DNA of 64,000 nucleotides from JAFAYN01 sp963733105 (GTDB lineage Bacteria; Gemmatimonadota; Gemmatimonadetes; Longimicrobiales; Longimicrobiaceae): contig CAVTCB010000023.1 in the NCBI GenBank assembly GCA_963733105.1, positions 434,001 to 498,000 on the forward strand. The letters are read 5' to 3'. A program made the translations under genes and the position numbers. This document shows positions 1 to 9,001 of this stretch, in pieces; within the stretch, counting starts at the first letter, position 1; every line of letters begins with the position of its first letter. The notes beneath the pieces were generated by a model. That model worked only from the letters and a program-made list of their open reading frames with translations. It searched no databases and had not been told where the DNA came from.

Positions 1-1
1 G

Positions 2-190
2 GAAGTGATCGTGCACGACCCACCGATCCTCGGTGTCGCGCGGAGCGACGGGGTACGCATGGCCGAGGCGCTGGAAGACCTCGGCAGTCTCGGAGTCTAC
101 CGCAGGTTCGACGACCCCGTTCGCTGGCAGCGCATGGTCCGGGAGTACTTACCCTCTTCCGGAATGAGCCAAGGCTCGGTACCTATCTAA
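2..190 (+). CDS. 3' end of an unidentified gene (cut by window edge)
   Basis: An open frame enters from the left edge and stops at TAA 188-190. A GTG at 5 could start a 61-residue protein, but the frame is open upstream, so this is more likely the C-terminus of a longer protein. The visible part is mixed charged and hydrophobic and contains a W-Q-R-M-V-R-E-Y stretch near its end. I recognise no domain. It is followed after 42 bases by the ATPase gene on the same strand, so it may belong to the same accessory cluster. Low confidence in any function. Confidence 0.4.
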   Translation, partial: EVIVHDPPILGVARSDGVRMAEALEDLGSLGVYRRFDDPVRWQRMVREYLPSSGMSQGSVPI

Positions 191-232
191 CGCTGTTTGC
201 TCCCATTTACGCGAAACCTCGGTAGGCTGGTC

Positions 233-1363
233 ATGCGGATTCTGCATTTGAAGCTGGACAACTGGAAGAACTTCCGGGCAGTCGACCTGTCGCTCCAGAG
301 GCGTGTCTTTATTGTAGGCCCAAATGCAGCCGGAAAGTCCAATCTCCTGGACGCCTTCCGATTCCTGCGCGACATCGCCGACCCGGAGGGTGGTTTCCAG
401 CGTGCCGTGAAATCACGTGGTGGTGTTTCACAGCTGCGGTGCCTCCACGCGAGGCAACAGGCCAATGTCGCAATCGAAGTAACCCTGCAGCTTGATGAGT
501 CTAGCTGGGTGTACCGGCTCGAATTCGCCCAGGACAATCAACGGCGTCCTCTGGTGAAGCGGGAAGAGGTCGCCCGGGATGGCACCGTGATTCTCCAGCG
601 ACCGGACAAGTCCGATGAGAGTGATCCCAACCGTCTCACGCAGACGCATCTGGAACAGGTGAACGCGAACAAGAGCTTTCGCGAAATTGCCGATTTCCTG
701 GCCCAGGTCCGTTACCTACACGTGGTCCCGCAGCTGATTCGAGAATCGGACCGTATGATTCCCCGGTCGCAGGACCCTTTTGGGAGCGATTTCCTAGAGC
801 AGATTGCGAAGACTCCGACGCGAACGCTGAGTTCGCGCTTGAAGCGGATCAACCAGGCATTGCAAGTGGCGGTTCCTCAGCTTCGAGAACTCAAACTCGA
901 GCGCGATGATCGTGGGGTACCACACCTGACGGGGCGCTACGAACATTGGCGTCCGAACGCTGGCTGGCAGACGGAGGAGCATTTTTCGGATGGGACGCTT
1001 CGATTATTAGGTCTCTTATGGGCCTTCCTGGACGGAAGCGCTCCGTTACTGCTTGAAGAACCCGAGCTTTCGCTGCATTCTGCCGTTGTCCGATACATCC
1101 CTTCCATGATGATCCGTGCCGGAAGAAAGTCTTCCCGACAGATCATCGTGAGCACCCACTCACTGGATCTACTCTCGGACCCAAGCATCAGCCCTGAGGA
1201 GGTCGTGCTGTTGGAACCTTCGGGCGAGGGGACCAGGGCTGTCCCTGCTGCCGAGATACAACAGGTTCGTGAGTTGATCGAAGGGGGACTCACCGTCGGG
1301 GACGCGGTCCTCCCGCGAACTGCTCCGCGGGAAGCAGCACAGTTGGCGCTCTTCGGGGAGTGA
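233..1363 (+). CDS. OLD/RecF-like AAA ATPase (ABC-type fold)
   Basis: A 376-residue SMC/RecF-type ABC ATPase of the kind paired with Toprim nucleases in OLD-like defence systems. Visible motifs: Walker A GPNAAGKS at residues 29-36, an ABC-signature-like FSDGTLRLLG near 250, Walker B LLLEEPELSLHS near 275, and the switch histidine in STHS near 306. The frame is open from 197, but ATG 233 (MRILHLKLDNWKNF) gives the usual N-terminal beta strand of the family and I use it. The next gene begins 10 bases downstream on the same strand and is Toprim-like, so the two look like one operon. The expected role is an ATP-driven clamp or sensor for DNA ends or phage. That role is inferred from family and context only. 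Confidence 0.8.
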   Translation: MRILHLKLDNWKNFRAVDLSLQRRVFIVGPNAAGKSNLLDAFRFLRDIADPEGGFQRAVKSRGGVSQLRCLHARQQANVAIEVTLQLDESSWVYRLEFAQDNQRRPLVKREEVARDGTVILQRPDKSDESDPNRLTQTHLEQVNANKSFREIADFLAQVRYLHVVPQLIRESDRMIPRSQDPFGSDFLEQIAKTPTRTLSSRLKRINQALQVAVPQLRELKLERDDRGVPHLTGRYEHWRPNAGWQTEEHFSDGTLRLLGLLWAFLDGSAPLLLEEPELSLHSAVVRYIPSMMIRAGRKSSRQIIVSTHSLDLLSDPSISPEEVVLLEPSGEGTRAVPAAEIQQVRELIEGGLTVGDAVLPRTAPREAAQLALFGE

Positions 1364-1373
1364 CACGCATCCG

Positions 1374-1954
1374 ATGCTTTCTGTTGCCGTCGAAGGGATT
1401 AGCGACGAGGCAGTCGTCCGTCGCCTCTGTGGCCTGACAGGGGTGGAAATTGACAGCGTCTTTATTTCCGGTGGTAAACCGAAGCTCGACGCACGTCTTG
1501 TGGGCTTTAACCATTCTGCCCGCTATCGGCCGTGGCTCGTCTTGCGTGATCTTGATACGGACGCGGCGTGTGCTCCTTCGCTCCGTTCACAACTGCTACC
1601 CGCTCCGGCCCCGCAGATATACTTGCGCATCGCGGTGCCCACTGTAGAAGCGTGGCTTCTCGCGGACAGGGATAACATCGCGCACTTCCTTGGTATCTCG
1701 CCCGCGGTCGTGCCGTCGGGTCCTGAGACGCTTCCACGCCCTAAGCGTACCTTGGTGGATTAGCGCGCAGATCGCGCAAGCGCTTCATCCGCGAGGATCT
1801 AGTTCCACGCGAAGGAAGTTCGATGGAGATAGGGTCGGGCTATACTACGCGGATAATTGAATACGTTACTGGCCTTTGGGACCCACGAGCGGCAGCCGAG
1901 CGCTCCGATAGCCTTGCTCGATGTATCACTCGACTGGAACAATTGGCGAGATAA
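1374..1954 (+). CDS. Toprim-like (DUF4276-type) partner of the ATPase, frame broken near 1760
   Basis: The first frame (1374-1763) begins MLSVAVEGISDEAVVRRLC and includes LRDLDTD, giving the E...DxD pattern of Toprim or DUF4276-like nucleases. It stops at TAG 1761-1763. The frame beginning TTA at 1760 then continues sensibly (LARRSRKRFIREDLVPREG ... ITRLEQLAR) to TAA 1952-1954, with the basic and helical C-terminus expected of the family. One lost base (or two gained) around 1757-1762 explains the break. It is either a young pseudogene or a consensus error. Together with the upstream ATPase it would form a two-gene OLD-like module acting on nucleic acid. The DUF4276 assignment is by resemblance only. 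Confidence 0.65.
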
Positions 1955-2110
1955 ATGTGCTTCACGGTCCGCGTTCAGACCACCAGCCGGCCCTACGACA
2001 TCCACTGGATGCAGCTCTTCACCTTCCGCGACGGACAGATCTCACGCGTGCGCGAGATCTATCGACACCGGCTCGCTGAGGGAAACGGTCGCGCCCGCAG
2101 TGGCCTGAAG
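1955..2110 (+). pseudogene. SnoaL/NTF2-like C-terminal remnant
   Basis: Directly after the stop of the Toprim-like gene, about 45 codons read like the last strands of a SnoaL-like (NTF2 fold) protein. The segment IHWMQLFTFRDGQISRVREIY is typical of the final beta hairpin of that fold. Nothing upstream supplies the N-terminal helices: the preceding bases encode the Toprim-like C-terminus. The frame then runs on without a stop into the DUF433 gene. I read it as debris left by a rearrangement. The exact right end is arbitrary. Confidence 0.45.
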
Positions 2111-2191
2111 CGCCGTCCATCCAAAGTCGATCTGCCGCCGCGGGCTTGCCGCGTCGTGATTCCGCCCCGACACCTCGCTCTGGAGGTAGAG

Positions 2192-2587
2192 TTGGATCAA
2201 CCGCAGATCGTTTCCGATCCCGCGGTGATGATGGGTAAGCCCGTCGTCGCGGGTACGAGGATCACGGTGGAGCTGATCCTTGAGAAGCTGGCAGCGGGAG
2301 AGACTCCGGACGAGATCGTGAGCTCGCACCCGCGACTCACGAGAGAAGCCATCTCGGTGGCGCTCGCCTTCGCCGCCAAGGCCCTCCGGGCGGACACGAT
2401 CGTACCCGGCACCGGACGCCGCGGCTTGATTCTCCGGCTCCTTTCCCAACACGACATCCGCATCGGCTCGCCATTTCGGCGGGCCGGTTGTACTTTGGGT
2501 GATCTCGATCCGGCTCCGAACAGCGAACCGGCGGAAGGAAACGGAAACCGCCCGAGCGAGAAAGCGTGTTCAAGAAGATCCTGGTAG
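2192..2587 (+). CDS. DUF433 family antitoxin-like protein
   Basis: Residues 5-72 match the DUF433 family (small winged-helix-like antitoxins of PIN/DUF5615-type toxins). Diagnostic features are SDPAVMMGKPVVAGTRIT, LEKLAAGETPDEIV, and the HPRLTREAISVALAFA helix. I chose TTG 2192 because GGAGG sits at 2182-2186 with five-base spacing; no ATG fits before the conserved region. The protein should end near residue 80, yet the frame runs 131 residues and overlaps accC by 22 bases, so the natural stop is probably lost. No toxin gene follows, so it is an orphan. A full DUF433-DUF5615 pair would act as a toxin-antitoxin module. Confidence 0.6.
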   Translation: MDQPQIVSDPAVMMGKPVVAGTRITVELILEKLAAGETPDEIVSSHPRLTREAISVALAFAAKALRADTIVPGTGRRGLILRLLSQHDIRIGSPFRRAGCTLGDLDPAPNSEPAEGNGNRPSEKACSRRSW

Positions 2588-4059
2588 CCAACCGGGGCGA
2601 GATCGCCCTCCGCGTCATCCGCGCCGCCCACGAGCTGGGCGTGCAGGCCGTCGCCGTGTACTCCGAGGCCGACCGCCTCGCGCCGCACGTGCTCGCCGCC
2701 GACGAGGCGTACCTCATCGGCCCGGCGCCGAGCGCGCAGAGCTACCTCCGCGCCGACGTGCTGATCGAGGTGGCGAAGAAGTCGGGCGCCGAGGCTATCC
2801 ACCCCGGCTACGGCTTCCTCTCCGAGCGCGCCCCCTTCATCCAGGCCGTGCGCGACGCCGGGCTCGTCTTCATCGGCCCCTCGCCCGAGGCGGTCACCGA
2901 GATGGGCGACAAGACCGCCGCCCGCCGCCGCGTCATCGACGCGGGAGTGCCCGTGGTACCCGGCACCAAGGAGGCGCTGGTGGACGCGGTCGAGGCGCGG
3001 CGCGTGGCCGGCGGGATCGGCTACCCCGTGCTCCTCAAGGCCGCCGCCGGCGGGGGCGGGAAGGGGATGCGCATCGTCCGCGGCGAGGACGAGATCGAGC
3101 GCGCCTTCGAGGCCGCCGGGAACGAGGCGCAGGCCGCGTTCGGCGACCGCTCCGTGTACATCGAGAAGTACCTGGACGGGCCGCGCCACATCGAGATCCA
3201 GCTCCTCGCCGACCGGCACGGGAACACCCTCCACCTCGGCGAGCGCGAGTGCTCCATCCAGCGCCGCCACCAGAAGCTGATCGAGGAGGCCCCCAGCGCC
3301 GTCCTCACCCCCGAGGAGCGCGCCGCCATGGGCGCCACCGCCGTCGCCGCCGCGAAGGCGGTGGGCTACGAGGGCGCGGGGACCGTGGAGTTCCTGTACC
3401 AGGACGGCGAGTTCTTTTTCCTGGAGATGAACACCCGCATCCAGGTGGAGCACCCCGTCACCGAGCTGGTCACCGGGATCGACCTGGTGCAGTGGCAGAT
3501 CCGCGTCGCCGCGGGGGAGGCGCTCCCGTTCCGGCAGGAGGACGTCACCTTCACCGGGCACGCCATCGAGTGCCGCATCACCTCCGAGGACCCGGCCAAC
3601 TCCTTCCTCCCCTCCACCGGTCGCATCCAGATGCTGGAGATCCCCGCCGGACCCGGCGTGCGCTGGGAGGGCGGGATCGCGCCGGGGTACGAGGTGGGGC
3701 TCTTCTACGACCCCATGCTCGCCAAGCTGATCGTCCACGCGCCCACCCGACTCGAGGCCATCGAGCGGATGAAGCGCGCGCTCGGGGAGCTGCGCGTGGT
3801 GGGGGTGGACACCAGCGTCCCCTTCCACCTGCGGGTGATGGACGAGCCGGACTTCCGCGCCGGGAAGCTCCACATCAAGTACCTGGAGGAGCACGAGGAG
3901 GAGCTGCTGGGCGCCGCCCCCGACGAGGACGCCCTCCGCGTCGCCGCCCTGGCCGCCGCGCTCCTGGAGGAGGAGACCCGCTCCCGCCGCACCACCGGGC
4001 GCGTGCAGTCGGCCGCCGCCGGGGGCGGGAGCCGCTGGCGGAGCACCGGCTGGAGATAA
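2566..4059 (+). CDS. accC: acetyl-/propionyl-CoA carboxylase, biotin carboxylase subunit
   Basis: Biotin carboxylase, ATP-grasp family, 497 residues against a usual 445-500. It carboxylates the biotin of the carrier protein using ATP and bicarbonate. The start MFKKILVANRGEIALRVIRA is the standard N-terminus. The glycine-rich ATP loop GGGGKGMR is near residue 162, and EMNTRIQVEHPVTE supplies metal and bicarbonate contacts. GTG 2566 is the only start consistent with the N-terminus. A methyltransferase gene follows after two bases and the biotin carrier after that, so the carboxylase subunits are split by an unrelated gene. The nearby mutase gene suggests propionyl-CoA as substrate. No carboxyltransferase gene is in the window. 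The last 40 residues are variable and alanine/glutamate-rich. Confidence 0.95.
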   Translation: MFKKILVANRGEIALRVIRAAHELGVQAVAVYSEADRLAPHVLAADEAYLIGPAPSAQSYLRADVLIEVAKKSGAEAIHPGYGFLSERAPFIQAVRDAGLVFIGPSPEAVTEMGDKTAARRRVIDAGVPVVPGTKEALVDAVEARRVAGGIGYPVLLKAAAGGGGKGMRIVRGEDEIERAFEAAGNEAQAAFGDRSVYIEKYLDGPRHIEIQLLADRHGNTLHLGERECSIQRRHQKLIEEAPSAVLTPEERAAMGATAVAAAKAVGYEGAGTVEFLYQDGEFFFLEMNTRIQVEHPVTELVTGIDLVQWQIRVAAGEALPFRQEDVTFTGHAIECRITSEDPANSFLPSTGRIQMLEIPAGPGVRWEGGIAPGYEVGLFYDPMLAKLIVHAPTRLEAIERMKRALGELRVVGVDTSVPFHLRVMDEPDFRAGKLHIKYLEEHEEELLGAAPDEDALRVAALAAALLEEETRSRRTTGRVQSAAAGGGSRWRSTGWR

Positions 4060-4061
4060 GG

Positions 4062-5405
4062 GTGCCCGAGCGCAGGGAGGGGAAGGGGCGCCGCAGGGGT
4101 CCCAAGCGCCCGCAGGGGGGCGACCGCCGCGCCCCGGCGGTCCGGGTGCGGATCGAGTCCATCGCCGCGGGGGGCGAGGGGGTGGGGCACCTCCCCGACG
4201 GGCGGGTGACCTTCGTTCACCGCACCGCCCCCGGCGACCTGGCCGAGGTGGCGCTCACCGAGCGCCGCGACCGCTGGACCCGCGGGCGCCTCCTCCGCGT
4301 GCTGGAGCCCTCGCCGGAGCGGCGCGAGCCGCCCTGCCGCTTCTACGCGGAGTGCGGCGGGTGCACCCTGGAGCACATGACCTACGAGGCGCAGCTCCGG
4401 GCCAAGGCGCGCATCGTCGCCGACGCGCTCACCCGCATCGGCGGGCTCCCCACGGAGCCGCCGGAGGTGGTCCCCTCGCCGTCGGAGCACCGCTACCGCA
4501 ACCGCGTCTCCTTCGCGCTGCGGCGCCGCGCGCGCGGCCAGGTGGTCGCGGGCTTCCACGCCCTGGGCGACCCGGACCGCATCGTGGAGCTGGACGGGAG
4601 CTGCCTCCTCCCCGAGGAGCCGATCGCCCGCGTCTGGGACGCGCTCCGGGCGCAGTGGGGGCAGGACGCGTCCCGCCTCCCCTCCGGCGACGCGCTCCGC
4701 CTGACGCTGCGCGCCAGCGCCGGGGGCGAGGTGTCGCTCCTGGTGGAGGGCGGCTTCTCCCCCGGGCGGCCGCAGGAGCTGATCGACCGCGTCCCCGGGC
4801 TGGTGGCCGTGTGGCACCGCCCCGGGACCGCCCCGGCCGAGCTGGTAGGGGGCGCGCCCGGGCTCCCCGAGACGTGGGGCGACGAGACGGTGGAGCTGAG
4901 CGGCACCGCCTTCCTGCAGGTGAACCGCGGCGCCGCCGCGCTCCTGGAGGCCCACGTCGTGGAGCGGATCGGCGACCCGGCCGGACTGCGCGTGGTGGAC
5001 GCCTACTGCGGCGTCGGGCTGCACGCGCGGCGCCTCGCCCGGGCCGGGGCCGCCGTGGTCGGGATCGAGCTGGACCCGGAAGCCGTGGCCGAGGCGCGGC
5101 GGAGCGCCCCCGAGGGCGCCGCGTTCGAGGAGGGGCCGGTGGAGGCGCTCCTCCCCGCGCACCTCCCCGCCGACCTGGTGATCCTGAACCCGCCGCGCGC
5201 CGGCGTGGCCGCCGAGGTCGCGGAGGCGCTGGCGGCCTCGCCCCCGCGGCGGATCGTCTACGTGTCGTGCAACCCCGCGACGCTCGCGCGCGACCTGAAG
5301 CGGCTGGGAGAGAGCTTCCGCGTGGAGAGCGTCCGCTGCTTCGACCTGTTTCCCCAGACGGCGCACGTCGAGACCGTCGTGTCGCTGTCCTCACCGGAGC
5401 CCTGA
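4062..5405 (+). CDS. class I SAM-dependent RNA uracil-C5 methyltransferase (RlmD/TrmA family)
   Basis: Fe-S RNA m5U methyltransferase of about 447 residues. Order of parts: basic N-terminus, TRAM-type OB fold (VRIESIAAGGEGVGHL), cysteine cluster CRFYAECGGC for a 4Fe-4S centre, central RNA-binding region, then a Rossmann methyltransferase with VVDAYCGVGLHARRLA as SAM loop, the ILNPPRAG motif, and the catalytic cysteine in YVSCNPATLARDL. The C-terminus FPQTAHVETV is classic for the family. GTG 4062 has GGAG at 4052-4055. The start lies two bases after accC, so translation is probably coupled. Whether it acts on 23S rRNA (RlmC/RlmD) or tRNA cannot be decided from sequence alone. Confidence 0.9.
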   Translation: MPERREGKGRRRGPKRPQGGDRRAPAVRVRIESIAAGGEGVGHLPDGRVTFVHRTAPGDLAEVALTERRDRWTRGRLLRVLEPSPERREPPCRFYAECGGCTLEHMTYEAQLRAKARIVADALTRIGGLPTEPPEVVPSPSEHRYRNRVSFALRRRARGQVVAGFHALGDPDRIVELDGSCLLPEEPIARVWDALRAQWGQDASRLPSGDALRLTLRASAGGEVSLLVEGGFSPGRPQELIDRVPGLVAVWHRPGTAPAELVGGAPGLPETWGDETVELSGTAFLQVNRGAAALLEAHVVERIGDPAGLRVVDAYCGVGLHARRLARAGAAVVGIELDPEAVAEARRSAPEGAAFEEGPVEALLPAHLPADLVILNPPRAGVAAEVAEALAASPPRRIVYVSCNPATLARDLKRLGESFRVESVRCFDLFPQTAHVETVVSLSSPEP

Positions 5406-5413
5406 CCGCCCCG

Positions 5414-5911
5414 ATGCGCTACTTCGTCACCGTCGGCGACCGAGAGATGGAGGTGGACCTCACCGGGACCACCCCCGTCGTGGACGGCACCCCCGTGCAC
5501 GCCGAGATGGTCGCCCTCCCCGGCACCCCCGTCCGGCACCTCCTGGTGGACGGCCGCTCGCACGCGTTCGTCGCCCGCCCCTCCGAGCGCCGCGGGCGCT
5601 GGGAGATCAGCCTGGGGGGGACGCGCTTCCAGGTGGAGGCGGTGGACGAGCGCACCCGCGCCATCCGCGAGATGACCGGCGGCGCCGACGCCGAGACCGA
5701 GAAGACCGTCGTCGCGCCGATGCCCGGGCTGGTGGTGAAGGTGGAGGTGGAGGTGGGGCAGCAGGTCCGCGCGGGGCAGGGGGTGGTGGTGGTGGAGGCC
5801 ATGAAGATGGAGAACGAGCTCAAGGCACCCGCGGACGGGGTCGTGGCCCGCATCGAGGTGCAGCCCGGGCAGACCGTGGAGAAGGGCGCCACGCTGCTCG
5901 TCCTGGAATAG
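5414..5911 (+). CDS. biotin/lipoyl-attachment carrier protein (BCCP-like)
   Basis: A 165-residue biotin carboxyl carrier. The C-terminal 75 residues form the biotinyl fold: VVAPMPGLVVKVEVEVGQQV, the EAMKMEN sequence whose second lysine-containing tetrad AMKM carries biotin, then a second lobe ending GATLLVLE. The N-terminal 90 residues are a beta-rich domain seen in acyl-CoA carboxylase carriers. It presumably accepts CO2 from the biotin carboxylase encoded at 2566-4059. It starts eight bases after the methyltransferase stop and is part of the same apparent operon. ATG 5414 is the only start that keeps the N-terminal domain. Confidence 0.9.
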   Translation: MRYFVTVGDREMEVDLTGTTPVVDGTPVHAEMVALPGTPVRHLLVDGRSHAFVARPSERRGRWEISLGGTRFQVEAVDERTRAIREMTGGADAETEKTVVAPMPGLVVKVEVEVGQQVRAGQGVVVVEAMKMENELKAPADGVVARIEVQPGQTVEKGATLLVLE

Positions 5912-5938
5912 ACGCAGGCCACCCCGGGGAGAAGCGCC

Positions 5939-6439
5939 ATGTACCGAGCCATCGAGGACTTCCGCGAGGACTGGCAGTACGAGAGCGAGATGACGCTCCG
6001 GGTCCTCCGCGGCCTCACGGACGCCTCGCTGGACCGGCGGGTGACGCCCGAGGGGCGCAGCACCGGCCGCCTGGCGTGGCACCTCACCGCCAGCGTCGCC
6101 GAGATGCTGACGCACGCCGGGCTGAGCGTGGACGGCCCCCCCGACGAGACGGAGGAGCCCGCCGTCGCCGCCCGGATCGCCGACGCGTACGAGGAGGTGG
6201 CCGCCGACGCGCTGGTGGTGGTGACCTCCAAGTGGAACGACCGCGCCCTGCTGGACGAGGTCCCCATGTACGGGGAGAAGTGGAGGCGCGGGAAGGTGCT
6301 CGACGTGCTGATCCTCCACCAGGCGCACCACCGCGCCCAGCTCACCGTGCTGATGCGCCAGGCGGGGCTGGTGGTCCCCGGTTGCTATGGCCCGGCCCGC
6401 GAGGAGTGGGCCGCCTTCGGGATGCCCCCCCAGAAGTGA
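5939..6439 (+). CDS. DinB family protein
   Basis: A 166-residue four-helix-bundle protein of the DinB/YfiT superfamily, which usually bind a metal through three histidines and include thiol-dependent transferases. Candidate ligands are the histidine in LAWHLTA near residue 47 and two in LHQAHHRAQL near 124-128. The end GPAREEWAAFGMPPQ is typical of Gemmatimonadota members. GGGGAGAAGCGCC precedes ATG 5939. It is the last gene before a strong terminator, so it probably closes the accC operon. Its substrate is unknown. Confidence 0.85.
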   Translation: MYRAIEDFREDWQYESEMTLRVLRGLTDASLDRRVTPEGRSTGRLAWHLTASVAEMLTHAGLSVDGPPDETEEPAVAARIADAYEEVAADALVVVTSKWNDRALLDEVPMYGEKWRRGKVLDVLILHQAHHRAQLTVLMRQAGLVVPGCYGPAREEWAAFGMPPQK

Positions 6440-6463
6440 GCCGCCGCGGCGGCGGCACTCCAC

Positions 6464-6501
6464 GCCGGCGGACCCCCGGGTCCGCCGGCGCTTTCTTTTT
6501 T
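6464..6501 (+). terminator. rho-independent terminator
   Basis: A perfect 10-bp stem (GCCGGCGGAC at 6464-6473 with GTCCGCCGGC at 6480-6489), six-base loop, followed by a run of T with one C (6491-6501). It lies 24 bases after the DinB stop and before the PadR promoter, separating the two transcription units. Confidence 0.9.
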
Positions 6502-6512
6502 CCGACCCATCT

Positions 6513-6556
6513 CAAGATATATCTTGACAGCACGACCTATCGTAAGATATATCTCA
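6513..6556 (+). promoter_or_regulatory. PadR-type double operator overlapping a promoter
   Basis: A perfect 14-bp palindrome CAAGATATATCTTG (6513-6526) and a second AGATATATCT palindrome (6545-6554) are centred exactly 30 bp apart, about three helical turns. The sequence TTGACA (6524-6529) overlaps the right half of the first site, and TATATC (6548-6553) overlaps the second with an 18-base spacer, so both sites cover the promoter. AT-rich ATATATC dyads are known PadR binding sites, so autorepression by the following gene is likely. Confidence 0.8.
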
Positions 6557-6598
6557 ATCGTACGGAGAGAGGCTCGACACCGGCACCAGGAGAGAGCG

Positions 6599-7192
6599 AT
6601 GTTCGGTCCATTCGACTGCGGGCCGCGGGGACGCCGCGGGGGCGGGTGGGGGTTCGGGTTCGACCCGGGCGCGATGGGCTTCGGCGGCGGGCCGGGCGGG
6701 CCGCCGTGGGGGAGGGGAGGACCGGGGCGGGGGCGGGTGTTCGGCCACGGCGACCTGAAGCTGGTCATCCTCAGCCTGCTGGCCGAAAAGCCCCGCCACG
6801 GCTACGAGATCATCAAGGAGCTGGAGGACCGGGTGGGCGGCGCGTACTCCCCCAGCCCCGGGACCGTCTACCCCACGCTCTCGCTCCTGGAGGACCTGGG
6901 GTACGCCACCGCGCGCACCGAGGAGGGGAACCGCAAGGTCTACGAGATCACGGACGAGGGCCGCCGCCACCTGGAGGAGAACCGCTCCACGGTGGACGAC
7001 ATCTTCGGCCGGGTGGACGAGGCGGCGTCGTTCCTCTTCGGGCCCGCCATGCACGGCCTGGGCAAGGCCTTCGGCAACCTGGCGCGCGCCACCTTCAGCG
7101 GGGGGATGCGCCGCCAGGGGAACGAGGAGTGGGTGCGCCGGGCGCAGGAGATCCTGGAGCGGGCCGCCCGCGACATCGAAGGGCTGAACTGA
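6599..7192 (+). CDS. PadR family transcriptional regulator
   Basis: A 197-residue PadR repressor. The first 45 residues are glycine/arginine-rich, as in many PadR proteins of actinobacteria and Gemmatimonadota. The winged helix follows: HGDLKLVILSLLAEKPRHGY, then SPGTVYPTLSLLEDLGY as recognition helix, then a charged C-terminal dimerisation helix. The frame is open from 6524, but ATG 6599 follows AGGAGAG and lies downstream of the promoter with its paired operator, so earlier starts would not be transcribed. No transporter or efflux gene is adjacent, so the regulated target besides itself is unknown. The methylmalonyl-CoA mutase gene follows after a hairpin. Confidence 0.9.
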   Translation: MFGPFDCGPRGRRGGGWGFGFDPGAMGFGGGPGGPPWGRGGPGRGRVFGHGDLKLVILSLLAEKPRHGYEIIKELEDRVGGAYSPSPGTVYPTLSLLEDLGYATARTEEGNRKVYEITDEGRRHLEENRSTVDDIFGRVDEAASFLFGPAMHGLGKAFGNLARATFSGGMRRQGNEEWVRRAQEILERAARDIEGLN

Positions 7193-7221
7193 CCGTCCGA
7201 AGGGCAGATCGCCACGAAGAA

Positions 7222-7252
7222 CGCCGACGGATGCCACGCGCGTCCGTCGGCG
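7222..7252. terminator. 10-bp hairpin between padR and the mutase gene
   Basis: Perfect stem CGCCGACGGA (7222-7231) / TCCGTCGGCG (7243-7252) with an 11-base loop, followed by TTATCTTG rather than a long T run. It may terminate the padR transcript weakly. TATCTT at 7254-7259 resembles the -10 element seen before metK, but no good -35 is present. Confidence 0.5.
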
Positions 7253-7305
7253 TTATCTTGTCCGCGCGCACCTTCTCAACTCTCGCACCTTCGCACTCCC
7301 TGGAC

Positions 7306-8988
<1,683 letters not shown>

Positions 8989-9001
8989 AACGGAGGGGCA
9001 C

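Noticed and set aside
2499..5405. 968-codon open frame covering accC and the methyltransferase
   Set aside because: Only the part from 4062 is a real protein; the rest is an arginine/proline-rich shadow of accC in another frame.
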